A DNA stretch of 64,000 nt, from contig NZ_CP197417.1 in the NCBI RefSeq assembly GCF_052161615.1, forward strand, positions 4,030,001-4,094,000, written 5' to 3'. This stretch comes from Aeoliella sp052161615. Its GTDB lineage: Bacteria; Planctomycetota; Planctomycetia; Pirellulales; Lacipirellulaceae. The notes beneath the pieces were generated by a model, which was given only the letters and a program-made list of their open reading frames with translations, made no database searches and was not told the origin of the DNA. The translations under genes were made by a program, and so were the position numbers. This document shows positions 56,777-64,000 of the stretch, piece after piece; positions within the stretch are counted from its first letter, which is position 1, and the number at the start of each line of letters is the position of its first letter.

Positions 56777-58531
56777 ATGCGTTCGCGTTCGCTGCGTCGT
56801 CTATTCCGCGTGTCGCTGGTGTTCGCCTTGTGCTTATGCCTGACCGTCGACCCGGCTCAAGCCTGCCACTGGGTGTCGCGTTGCTGGGGGGGGCCGAGCT
56901 ACCAGTACTACCGCCCTGCCCCGGTTTGCGTGCCGATGTACCAGCCGGTGTATCAGCCCTGCAATCCTTGTGGCAGCAGCGTGGTGATCGAAAGCCCCTG
57001 CGATGTAGACCCCTGCGATTGCGTGTCGGGCGAAGTGGTGGAGTCGGAAGGGACCGTCACCGAAGCCGCACCGAGCGAAGCGGCTCCCGAGTCGACTTGG
57101 TCGTCGAGTTCGCCAGCCACCGATCGCGAAGTGAATAAGCCGGCGGAAGATATCACGCCGGTGGAAGAAGCTCCCGCACTGGCCGAAGAAGAACCAGTCA
57201 CCCCGCCGGTCGTTGAAGAGCCGGCGGTGGTTGCCCCGCCGATGGAAGAGCCGGCAGTTGTCGCGCCGCCCGTTGAAGAACCCGCTGTAGTCGCCCCTCC
57301 AGTCGAAGAGCCGGCAGTGGTTACTCCTGTGGAAGAAGCCCCCGCCGTGGTGGAGCCTCCGATGGAGCAGCCGGCAACGGATCCGACAACGGACGATTTG
57401 TTTGCCCCCGCCGAAGAAGTCCCCGCGACCGAAGCTCCGGTGACGGAAGAGCCGGCGTCGGACGATCTGTTCGGTGGCGAGCCAGCGACCGAAGCACCTA
57501 TGGAAGAAGCTCCCGCGACCGAGACCCCGGCGAGCGACGATTTGTTTGGCCCCGGCACCGAAGCTCCCGCAACGGATGTTCCCGCGACGGAAGAGCCCGC
57601 TGCAGACGATTTGTTCGGCGGTGAGCCAGCGACCGAAGCCCCGATGGAAGACGCACCTGCTACTGAAGAGCCTGCTGCGGATGACCTGTTCGGCGGTGAG
57701 CCCGCTACCGAAGCTCCGATGGAAGAAGCACCGCCGACCGAAGAGCCCGCCGCCGATGACTTGTTCGGAGGCGAGCCCGCTGAAACCGCCCCGGCAACCG
57801 AAACTCCGGCAACCGATGCGCCCGCTACTGAAGACGATCTTTTCGGTCCTGGCACCGAAGCTCCCGCGACCGATACTCCAGCAACGGAGACTCCGGCCAC
57901 CGAAGAGCCCGCTGACGACCTGTTCGGCGGCGAGCCGGCTGAGGACGCGCCGATGGAAAACGCCGTGGACAGCGAAGCCCCGGCAGCCGATGACCTGTTC
58001 GGTGGCGAATCGGTAGAAGAAGCACCGATGGAAGACGCCGCGGCCGGCAATCTCGACGAGAGCCTCGCCGAGGAAGAAGAAAACGTCAACGACCTGTTCG
58101 GCCCCGCGGCCGACGCCGAGGAGGGGGCACCCAATCCCGACGACCTGTTCGGGGGTGAGCCGGCTGCGGAAGCTCCGGCTGCCGAGGCGCCCGTGACCGA
58201 AGAAGCCGAAGAAGGTCTGTTCAGTCCGACCGAAGATACGGGCACGCCCGAGACCGACGACGCGGACGACTTATTCGGTCCCAGCTCGGTGCTCGAACAG
58301 CCAGGTGGTTTCGACAGCCTGGCGCTTCGTCACTGGGTCGACAGCACCGGCACCTACACCGTCGACGCCCGCCTTGTCGCCGTGACCGATGGCAGCGTGA
58401 AGTTGCTGAAGGCCAACGGTCGTACAACCACCGTGCCGTTCACTCGCTTGAGCAACGAGGACTTGGAATTCGTTAACGCCCAAGCCTCGGCCCGTGCAGC
58501 TCAGGACATTTCACGTACCGCCCAGCGGTAA
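56777..58531 (+). CDS. Acidic repeat protein with C-terminal SHD1 domain
   Basis: 584 residues. The N-terminus has a signal peptide (FALCLCLTVDPAQA), then a Cys- and Tyr-rich segment (CHWVSRCWGGPSYQYYRP). Residues about 130-210 hold repeats of EEPAVVAPP(M/V). Residues about 210-495 hold 12 copies of a (D/N)DLFG-like unit within Pro/Ala/Glu-rich spacers. The last 70 residues match SLA1 homology domain 1 (SHD1): 'LALRHWVDSTGTYTVDARLVAVTDGSVKLLKANGRTTTVPFTRLSNEDLEF'. SHD1 occurs widely in planctomycetes and binds peptide motifs in eukaryotic Sla1. The role here is unknown. Strong repetition makes the reverse strand open for 430 codons. Confidence 0.85.
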   Translation: MRSRSLRRLFRVSLVFALCLCLTVDPAQACHWVSRCWGGPSYQYYRPAPVCVPMYQPVYQPCNPCGSSVVIESPCDVDPCDCVSGEVVESEGTVTEAAPSEAAPESTWSSSSPATDREVNKPAEDITPVEEAPALAEEEPVTPPVVEEPAVVAPPMEEPAVVAPPVEEPAVVAPPVEEPAVVTPVEEAPAVVEPPMEQPATDPTTDDLFAPAEEVPATEAPVTEEPASDDLFGGEPATEAPMEEAPATETPASDDLFGPGTEAPATDVPATEEPAADDLFGGEPATEAPMEDAPATEEPAADDLFGGEPATEAPMEEAPPTEEPAADDLFGGEPAETAPATETPATDAPATEDDLFGPGTEAPATDTPATETPATEEPADDLFGGEPAEDAPMENAVDSEAPAADDLFGGESVEEAPMEDAAAGNLDESLAEEEENVNDLFGPAADAEEGAPNPDDLFGGEPAAEAPAAEAPVTEEAEEGLFSPTEDTGTPETDDADDLFGPSSVLEQPGGFDSLALRHWVDSTGTYTVDARLVAVTDGSVKLLKANGRTTTVPFTRLSNEDLEFVNAQASARAAQDISRTAQR

Positions 58532-58561
58532 TCGGAAACCAGAGTAGCCACTAAGAACCCA

Positions 58562-58603
58562 GCTGAGCCATTGGCCCCTCGCGGCCGGTGGCTCAGCTTT
58601 TTT
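58562..58603 (+). terminator. Intrinsic terminator of the SHD1 gene
   Basis: GCTGAGCCATTGGCC (58562-58576) pairs with GGCCGGTGGCTCAGC (58583-58597), a 15-bp stem with two G-U pairs, followed by a T-run. It overlaps the 3' end of the convergent oxidase gene. Confidence 0.9.
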
Positions 58604-60023
58604 ATGCGCCGAGCAGATGATCGGCAATCTGCTGTGCCGCTTGTTCGCCGCTGCGGATGCATTGGGGTATACCCACCCCGCGATAGGCGTTGCCCGCGAT
58701 TGCGAGGCCCGGGTGTTGGGCGGTGAGTTGTTCGATCTGCATGACGCGATCGAGGTGCCCCACGTGGTACTGGGGCATGCTCGCGGGCCAGCGGACGACG
58801 TTTGTGAGATCGGGTTCGCCGGTGAGACCAACGAGCTCACGTAGCTCTTGCCGTGCGAGGGATACCAGCTCGGCATCGCTTCGCTCGAGCAATTCGGGCT
58901 GTAGCGCGCCGCCGATGAACACGCGAATCAGCAGTCGCCCATCAGGGGCGCGGTCGGGGAACTTCACGCTGCTGAAGCTCGCCGCAATGATCTGCCGGCC
59001 TTCCACCTGAGGCACGACGAAGCCAAAGCCGGGAATTGGTTTTGCGACTTGCGCTCGCTCGACCCCCAGCACGACGATCGCCGTGCTGGCGAGTCTGATA
59101 CTTCCGAGCAACTTCGAAAGTGGCTCGTCGACTAGCGAAAGCAGTTTAGCGGCACGCGGAGCCGGCGTGGCGATGACAACTGCCGCGGCTTCGATCCGTT
59201 GGCCGCTCGTGGTTTGCAGCTGCCACGCACCGGAGTCAGTCTGCTGGACGCGCTCGATCGCTGTGTTGAGCTCCACAGATCCCGGAGGCAATCTCTCGGC
59301 GATGGCGTCGACCAGTTGCCCCATGCCACCGCGCGGAGCGACGAACGCGCTGTACTGCGCGCCGCTGTCGGTGCCAGAAGCTTGGCCGCGAGTGCCCCGC
59401 CACAAGCTGCCAAACTTTTGTTCCATTTCGACGAACTGCGGCAAGGTCGCCTGCATGCTCAACAGCTCGGGGTCGGCCGTGTAGATGCCGGCGACCAGCG
59501 GCTGCACAAGTTGCTCGAAGGCTTCGCGGCCCAATCGCCGGCGGGCGAAGCTGGCGACGCTCTCGTCGGTTGAGTCCGTTCGCTTGGCAACGAACGCCTC
59601 CATGGCGAGCCGAAGCTTGCCGGCCGCGCTCAGCACGGGCGATGTCAGCACGGGCCAAAGCTTTCGCGCCGACATCAGCACGAACGCCTCGGGCACAGGG
59701 ACGACTTGGCCGCGATTCACCACCAAGGCTCGACGGAGCGAGGGCTCGGTGGGCAACAGCTCTTTCGCAATACCGACACGCTCGCACAACTCCTTCGCCC
59801 ATGGCAATCGCGTCAAAAAATTGTCGGCGCTGTGTTCTATTAAGTAGCCCTCCGCGTGCTCGGTGTGGAGGACACCGCCAAGGCGTGACGATGCCTCGAA
59901 AAGCTTGATCGGCCAGTCGGGCAGAAGCTCAGTGAGCCGATGTGCGGCGGCCAAGCCGCTGATTCCGCCGCCGACGATGGCGATGGGGGGTTTGGATCCG
60001 GCGATTAGCGAAGCGGGCGACAT
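58602..60023 (-). CDS. hemG: Protoporphyrinogen/coproporphyrinogen oxidase (HemY/HemG family)
   Basis: 473 residues from the ATG at MSPASLIAGSKPPIAIVGGG; the frame extends to 60215. The FAD-binding motif is IVGGGISGLAAAHRLTE, followed by 'KLFEASSRLGGVLHTEHAEGYLIEHSADNFLTR'. 'LGREAFEQLVQPLVAGIYTADPELLSMQATLPQFVEMEQKFGSLWRG' is the PPOX-specific central part. The end 'RVMQIEQLTAQHPGLAIAGNAYRGVGIPQCIRSGEQAAQQI' holds the second flavin motif. It oxidises a porphyrinogen to a porphyrin in haem synthesis, and oxygen is the likely acceptor. No other hem gene is adjacent. The hemG/hemY name follows family use. Confidence 0.9.
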   Translation of the reverse strand: MSPASLIAGSKPPIAIVGGGISGLAAAHRLTELLPDWPIKLFEASSRLGGVLHTEHAEGYLIEHSADNFLTRLPWAKELCERVGIAKELLPTEPSLRRALVVNRGQVVPVPEAFVLMSARKLWPVLTSPVLSAAGKLRLAMEAFVAKRTDSTDESVASFARRRLGREAFEQLVQPLVAGIYTADPELLSMQATLPQFVEMEQKFGSLWRGTRGQASGTDSGAQYSAFVAPRGGMGQLVDAIAERLPPGSVELNTAIERVQQTDSGAWQLQTTSGQRIEAAAVVIATPAPRAAKLLSLVDEPLSKLLGSIRLASTAIVVLGVERAQVAKPIPGFGFVVPQVEGRQIIAASFSSVKFPDRAPDGRLLIRVFIGGALQPELLERSDAELVSLARQELRELVGLTGEPDLTNVVRWPASMPQYHVGHLDRVMQIEQLTAQHPGLAIAGNAYRGVGIPQCIRSGEQAAQQIADHLLGA

Positions 60024-60060
60024 GCCTCGGTTATCGTCACAACCGCTCGGCAACTCAAGC

Positions 60061-60972
60061 CTACCAGGTCCCGACTCGCGACGGGGACGACCAGCCGTTC
60101 TCCGAAGTGGTAGGCCGGCCACCCAGCCGCCACTCCATGCCGAACGAGAGCGTGAAATTGTGCATCGAGTTGGCCGAGTTCTGCCCAATCGTGATGTTGT
60201 CCACGGCCTCGGCACGCAGGGCGAACCAGCGTTTGGTCTGGTACTTCACGCCGAAACCAATCGGCATGGTGAAGAGCATGTCGTCTTCGATGTTACCCAG
60301 CGGGTTGATGAATTCCACGTCCGACAGGCCCAGACCCATACGGTAGTAGGGCCTCACGCGCGAATCGCCCCATGGGTAATACATGAGCGATAGGTCGTAG
60401 ATGAATAGGTCGTTGCTCGGATCGTCGGTGCTGACAATGTCAGTGGACAATTCGGGCGAGGTCCAGACGAAGCGCGCCTGGGCGCCCCAGAAGTGGTCCC
60501 AGTCGTACCCCACCGTCATCGCGCCGAGCACGTCGTTGTTGCGATTGCCGTTCGAACTCACTTCGCTGGTCATCACGAACGCACCGACGTCGAAACCAAT
60601 CGAGTAGGGCCGGTTGAGCCAACTGGTACCGCGAAGCGGGAAGCCACGTCCCGTCGCCCGGCCATCGATGGACGAATGGCGGAAGCGGTATTTCTCGTAC
60701 ATGCGGTCCCAGAACTCGCCGTGACGACCTATGCCACTTCGAAGAGCATCGCCATAGGTAACTTCGGAGCCACAGTCGTCGGGATCGTAGGTATCGGACT
60801 CATAGCTCTCTTGCGGGGCGTGCTCCGACTCTTGCGAAGTCGACTCTTCGGCATAAACCTCCTCAGAGTATTCGAACGTCATCTCTTCTTGAGCCTGCGC
60901 AAATCGCGGCTCGAGCGCGCAGCCGAGACCACACACCAATAGCACGAGCGCTTTGTGAGCCCAGGACTGCAT
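60061..60972 (-). CDS. Outer-membrane beta-barrel-like protein
   Basis: 303 residues from an ATG that begins a signal peptide (MQSWAHKALVLLVCGLGCALEPRFAQA). An acidic linker follows (EEMTFEYSEEVYAEESTSQESEH), then alternating aromatic/hydrophobic strands: 'YSIGFDVGAFVMTSEV', 'LGAMTVGYDWDHFWGAQARFVWTSPELS', 'YDLSLMYYPWGDSRVRPYYRMGLGLSDVEF', 'MPIGFGVKYQTKRWFALRAEAVDNI', 'FTLSFGMEWRLGG'. This is the OmpW/OmpA-like porin appearance. The function is not known. The ATG was chosen over an upstream start at 61023 because of the signal peptide. Confidence 0.75.
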   Translation of the reverse strand: MQSWAHKALVLLVCGLGCALEPRFAQAQEEMTFEYSEEVYAEESTSQESEHAPQESYESDTYDPDDCGSEVTYGDALRSGIGRHGEFWDRMYEKYRFRHSSIDGRATGRGFPLRGTSWLNRPYSIGFDVGAFVMTSEVSSNGNRNNDVLGAMTVGYDWDHFWGAQARFVWTSPELSTDIVSTDDPSNDLFIYDLSLMYYPWGDSRVRPYYRMGLGLSDVEFINPLGNIEDDMLFTMPIGFGVKYQTKRWFALRAEAVDNITIGQNSANSMHNFTLSFGMEWRLGGRPTTSENGWSSPSRVGTW

Positions 60973-61087
60973 GAAGTTCGATTGGAAAAGTCGACGCGAA
61001 AAGGTATTCCCGCGCGGCACCACGCGCCGCCAGAGAAAGCGGCGGGAGTATGACGCGACGCCCGCCGCGCGTCAACGGAAAACGAAC

Positions 61088-61115
61088 GAAGCCGCTAGCG
61101 TTGGCTAGCGGCTTC
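61088..61115 (-). terminator. Hairpin terminator downstream of the DUF1573 gene
   Basis: GAAGCCGCTAGC (61088-61099), GTTG loop, GCTAGCGGCTTC (61104-61115): a perfect 12-bp stem. On the minus strand it is followed by GTTCGTTTTCC, so it fits termination of the DUF1573 transcript. Confidence 0.75.
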
Positions 61116-61207
61116 GATGAGCTCGTCGTGGGCGGGGTTGTTTACCACCCGTAATCGGGGTCGGACACCCCTCCCACAGTTTTTGATGGGCAGACCAACT
61201 AGCGATG

Positions 61208-62314
61208 CTAGCGGTTCTCGGCCAAGTTGGTTTCGTTCTCGCGGGCGGCGGTGGACGAAGCCTCTTCCGAGGGCTCGGACACGGTGCCGGCGGGCTCCTC
61301 GGCCGCGGCCGGGGGCAGGATGTTGGCGTACGCCGTGCAGATGGCGCTAAACGTGTCGCCGCGGTCGGTGTGGATGGTGATCGGCTTCTTGAGCCGGCCA
61401 TCGCCATTGGCCGCCTTGAACTTCACGGTCACGACGTGCGTGGTGCCGGGGCCTTCTTTATAGTCGCACGTGAAGCACTCCTCATCGCAGTCGATGCCAG
61501 TGATGCTGAAAGCAGTCTTGCCGCGGACAATCAGCTTCTTCGACTCTTCGCTACCCGAGGGGACATCGCCCAGCACCCAGTTCTCAGGGGTCACAGAAAT
61601 CTCAGGCGTGACGCGGCCTTCGATATCGATGGGGATGCGGGGGTTGCTGCCGTCGTTGGTCACCAGAGTGAGTTGGTCCTTCAGGTAACCAGCCGGAGCG
61701 GTGTCTTTCAGGCGAACCGTCAGGTCGTAACGAGCGGTGCCGCCTTGGCGGAACGATTCTTGAAGCTCCACCTCGTAGTTGTCGCTGCTCTCGTTCGACG
61801 TGACAACGTCCTTGATTTCCCAACCGCTGTGGCCGGCGTAGCGAACCGAGACCTTCTGCTCTTTCGTTCCACCTTGGTCGACGGTGCCGAAGTTGATTCC
61901 ACCTGGCTCGAATACCACGTCGCCACGGATGTAGCCATGAACGCGAAGTTGAATCTGGGCGGGGTACGGCTTGTCGATGGTCACGGTAAGCGTGGCACCA
62001 TGCTGGCCAGTGAAGGTGCGAGTGTTGAACTTCGCCACGATGTAGGCCTTCTCGTAGGTCTTGATCGTGTCGTTCTCAATCGATGGCGTGGTGCAACCAC
62101 AGCTCGAGCGGACGCCCGAGATGTGAATGTCCTCGATGAACTTGTTGGTCACTTCGAACTTATAGACGGTGTCCGAGCCGCGGGCGACGGTGCCAAAGTC
62201 GTGGTCGAGCGTCTCGAACATCTTCTTGGGCCATTCTTGGGCCGAAGCCGACATCGACACCAGACAGGCACACAGGGCACTGCTGAGCAACGAAACACAA
62301 ATGCGGCGGTTCAT
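61208..62314 (-). CDS. DUF1573 domain exported protein
   Basis: 368 residues from the ATG at MNRRICVSLLSSALCACLVSMSASAQ, an evident signal peptide. DUF1573 is marked by 'FETLDHDFGTVARGSDTVYKFEVTNKFIEDIHISGVRSSCGCTTPSIE', the Cys-Gly-Cys motif and following 'KAYIVAKFNTRTFTGQ'. It has further Ig-like repeats ('IRVHGYIRGDVVFEPGGINFGTVDQGG'-type, 'ISVTPENWVLGDVPSGSEESKKLIVRG'). An acidic, Ala-rich tail of about 35 residues ends the protein. The family is common in planctomycetes and has no defined role. Confidence 0.85.
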   Translation of the reverse strand: MNRRICVSLLSSALCACLVSMSASAQEWPKKMFETLDHDFGTVARGSDTVYKFEVTNKFIEDIHISGVRSSCGCTTPSIENDTIKTYEKAYIVAKFNTRTFTGQHGATLTVTIDKPYPAQIQLRVHGYIRGDVVFEPGGINFGTVDQGGTKEQKVSVRYAGHSGWEIKDVVTSNESSDNYEVELQESFRQGGTARYDLTVRLKDTAPAGYLKDQLTLVTNDGSNPRIPIDIEGRVTPEISVTPENWVLGDVPSGSEESKKLIVRGKTAFSITGIDCDEECFTCDYKEGPGTTHVVTVKFKAANGDGRLKKPITIHTDRGDTFSAICTAYANILPPAAAEEPAGTVSEPSEEASSTAARENETNLAENR

Positions 62315-62771
62315 AGTAACTCGACTCTTCGGAGAGGTTTTGCGGGCAGCGTTAGCAACACCTATGGTGGCGGTCACTGCAAATCTGTCTAGTGGGCGGG
62401 GGGACGGCCTAGGGCAGAAATGTGAGGCGGGCTTTGGGGGACCCAAGCTGCACCAGTTCCACGTCCGGCATTATATAGCTCAGTGGAGTAACCGGAGCAG
62501 GACGGCGAAGCCTATTTTTCCTCGAATTCTTCCACCTGGTCTACGTTATGGTTCATAAAACCGTTCTGGGCGAAGTAGGCGGAATGACCCGACCCTAACG
62601 CACGCACGGAGCTTACGCCTCCACGCAACGATTCTTCGCGTCGCACGGCACTCCCGCGGGGACCACCCCCGGGCAGCGGGCGGCAAGTTTGGTATCATCG
62701 GCGGGAGTGATAGCAGACGGATAGCAAATCGTTTGCCAAACGCCCCCTCGCCTGCCGAGTTTTCCCCTCCC
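62315..62771. other. Divergent intergenic region upstream of tyrA
   Basis: About 457 nt between the DUF1573 gene and tyrA. It should contain both promoters. No RNA gene or coding frame was supported. Confidence 0.4.
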
Positions 62772-63620
62772 ATGCCGCAATTCGAACAGCTTTCGATCGT
62801 CGGCGTGGGCCTATTGGGGGGCTCCATTGCCCTCGCCGCACGCGAGCGGCGGGTGGCCGGAACGATTGTCGGCATTGGCCGATCGCCGGCAAAGCTGGCA
62901 AACCTCGTAAGCCAGGGAATGCTCGACCGCGTGGCGACCAGCCTGGCCGACGGCGTGGCAACGGCGGACCTAGTGATCGTCGCAACGCCAGTCGACTTGG
63001 TGGCGGAAACCGTGGCCGACGTGCGAAAGAGCGCACCCGCCAGTTGTCTGATTACCGACGTCGGCAGCACGAAACACGACATCGTGGCTCAAGTGGTGGC
63101 GAGCTCCATGGGCAGCCACGGGCAGTTCGTAGGCAGTCACCCTCTGGCCGGCGATCATCGTTCGGGGGCCGAGTTTTCGCGAGCGAACCTATTCGTGGGT
63201 CGCACCGTGGTGGTGACCCCTGATGCGTCGTCGGACGCCGAAGCTGTCTCCCAGATTTGCGAGTTCTGGAAGGCTCTTGGGGCACGAGTGGTCGAAATGT
63301 CGCCCGCCGAGCACGATCAAGCGGTTGCCCTTACTAGCCACCTGCCGCACGCCGTGGCGTCGGCTCTGGCCTCCGCGACCCCCGCAGAAGTTCGCCAACT
63401 CGTCGCCACCGGCTGGAGCGATACAACCCGCGTAGCCGCAGGCGACGCGGCACTGTGGCGTCAGATCTTCCTCGCCAATCGCCCGCAGGTACTTGCGGCA
63501 CTCGACCAGTTTAACCAACACTTGGCATTGCTCCGCGCGGCGATTGAAGCCGGCGACGGAGCGAAGCTCGAACAATTGCTCGCCGAAGGGAAGCGAATCC
63601 GCGATGCTGTGGGAAATTGA
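62772..63620 (+). CDS. tyrA: Prephenate dehydrogenase
   Basis: 282 residues from the ATG at MPQFEQLSIVGVGLLGGS; an upstream extension to 62733 lacks family sequence. The NAD-binding motif is IVGVGLLGGSIALAARERR. 'ADLVIVATPVDLVAETVADV' and 'LITDVGSTKHDIVAQV' follow, then the catalytic region 'FVGSHPLAGDHRSGAEFSRANLFVGRTVVVTPD' with His, and 'MSPAEHDQAVALTSHLPHAVASAL'. It converts prephenate to 4-hydroxyphenylpyruvate in tyrosine synthesis. No ACT domain is fused. It overlaps the FGAM synthase gene by 17 nt, so they are translationally linked. Confidence 0.92.
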   Translation: MPQFEQLSIVGVGLLGGSIALAARERRVAGTIVGIGRSPAKLANLVSQGMLDRVATSLADGVATADLVIVATPVDLVAETVADVRKSAPASCLITDVGSTKHDIVAQVVASSMGSHGQFVGSHPLAGDHRSGAEFSRANLFVGRTVVVTPDASSDAEAVSQICEFWKALGARVVEMSPAEHDQAVALTSHLPHAVASALASATPAEVRQLVATGWSDTTRVAAGDAALWRQIFLANRPQVLAALDQFNQHLALLRAAIEAGDGAKLEQLLAEGKRIRDAVGN

Positions 63621-64000
63621 CGTACTTGCTCGTTCTGCCGACCTCGACCGCCCCGCCCAGCGTTTGGTGCAGGAAGCCGCCGACTATGGCGTGGCTCGCA
63701 ACTTCACGGCCGCCAGCGCCCGCGCGTTCCTGGTCGAGGGAGCCCACCTGTCGGCTGCCGACGCCCAGCGCGTTGCCGACGAACTGCTGACGGATCGCGT
63801 GGTCGAACAGGCCGTGGTCGCGAAGGTGGGCGACGCCGTGCTTGCCACGCCGCCGGCGTGGATGTCGGGCGACGTTCGCGTGGTTCATGTGCTGCCGAAG
63901 CCCGGCGTGATGGACCCCGTGGCCCTGAGCGCCCAGTCGGCGATCGCCGACCTGGGAATCGAGCCACCGCTGGTCCGCACGTGCCATAAATACTGGATCG
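63604..64000 (+). CDS. purL: Phosphoribosylformylglycinamidine synthase, N-terminal part (3' partial)
   Basis: 132 residues are visible and the frame is open at the window's end. The start ATG lies inside the tyrA coding end. The first 80 residues look like a PurS-type domain (MLWEIDVLARSADLDRPAQR), followed by 'DVRVVHVLPKPGVMDPVALSAQSAIADLGIEPPLVRTCHKYWI', the opening of large-form PurL. FGAM synthase carries out the fourth step of purine synthesis with glutamine and ATP. Only the N-terminal part can be read, so the remaining domains are assumed. Confidence 0.8.
   Translation, partial: MLWEIDVLARSADLDRPAQRLVQEAADYGVARNFTAASARAFLVEGAHLSAADAQRVADELLTDRVVEQAVVAKVGDAVLATPPAWMSGDVRVVHVLPKPGVMDPVALSAQSAIADLGIEPPLVRTCHKYWI

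Noticed and set aside
56953..58245. Open frame of 430 codons on the minus strand, Ser/Ala/Gly-rich
   Set aside because: It is the antisense of the SHD1 repeat gene; Pro/Glu/Ala codon repeats keep the opposite frame open. It has no family sequence or start signals.
56777..58531. CRISPR-like periodic repeat
   Set aside because: The repeats are in-frame codon repeats of varying length with no conserved repeat-spacer pattern; they encode DDLF and PATE units.
61205..62392. Open frame of 395 codons on the plus strand
   Set aside because: Antisense to the DUF1573 gene, without recognisable domains; DUF1573 with a signal peptide is clearly the real gene.

Overview
This window looks like chromosomal DNA of a planctomycete, most likely of the Pirellulales. 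The evidence is the company of families: two PEP-CTERM proteins, DUF1559 tandem paralogs, a DUF1207 protein, an SHD1-domain protein, DUF1573 and DUF4139 proteins, an ECF sigma factor with a long membrane/periplasmic extension, and a Hanks-type kinase next to a principal sigma factor. Base composition is GC-rich except for a few islands. No rRNA, tRNA, CRISPR array or IS transposase was recognised.

Layout. 1-8.6 kb: end of the NAD-dependent DNA ligase gene, a HAD hydrolase, the extended ECF sigma factor, a DUF1207 protein, a thiamine-binding-type protein, a DeoR regulator divergent from an MFS carrier and a second HAD hydrolase, a YjbQ protein and an AT-richer membrane protein. 8.6-18 kb: mostly housekeeping (L-2-hydroxyglutarate oxidase, flavin reductase, DUF4105 lipoprotein, hisG and hisE, miaA, polyprenyl synthase, moaC, typA). 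A DEDDh exonuclease gene with a 30-nt inverted repeat at each end sits between hisE and hisG. 18-31 kb: a PAS/GAF/receiver signalling protein, metallophosphoesterase, DUF2306 membrane protein, two DUF1559 proteins, a CPBP protease, an enoyl-CoA hydratase homolog, a principal-type sigma factor, a protein kinase and a ThiF/MoeB-type E1-like enzyme. 31-43 kb: a UvrA-family ATPase, two PEP-CTERM proteins, a four-module cation/proton antiporter, an MFS carrier and a toxin-antitoxin pair. 43.1-43.3 kb: three perfect parS sites. 43-64 kb: ppc, a small HTH/receiver regulator, a 1345-residue HTH-nuclease-STAND protein in an AT-richer island, then envelope proteins (STN-like, DUF4139, pilin-like, SHD1 repeat protein, outer-membrane barrel, DUF1573), protoporphyrinogen oxidase, tyrA and the start of a FGAM synthase gene.

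How the genes work together. Most of the window is single genes or short operons. hisE and hisG share a strand and a pathway, while tyrA overlaps the FGAM synthase gene. DeoR, the MFS carrier and the HAD enzyme look like a small sugar-uptake module. The best candidate for an undescribed system is the HTH + restriction-nuclease-like + STAND ATPase gene at 47880-51917, which resembles a one-gene immune sensor/effector. The second is the inverted-repeat-bounded exonuclease inside the his cluster. The parS cluster suggests a chromosome-segregation centromere region, though parA and parB are not in the window.
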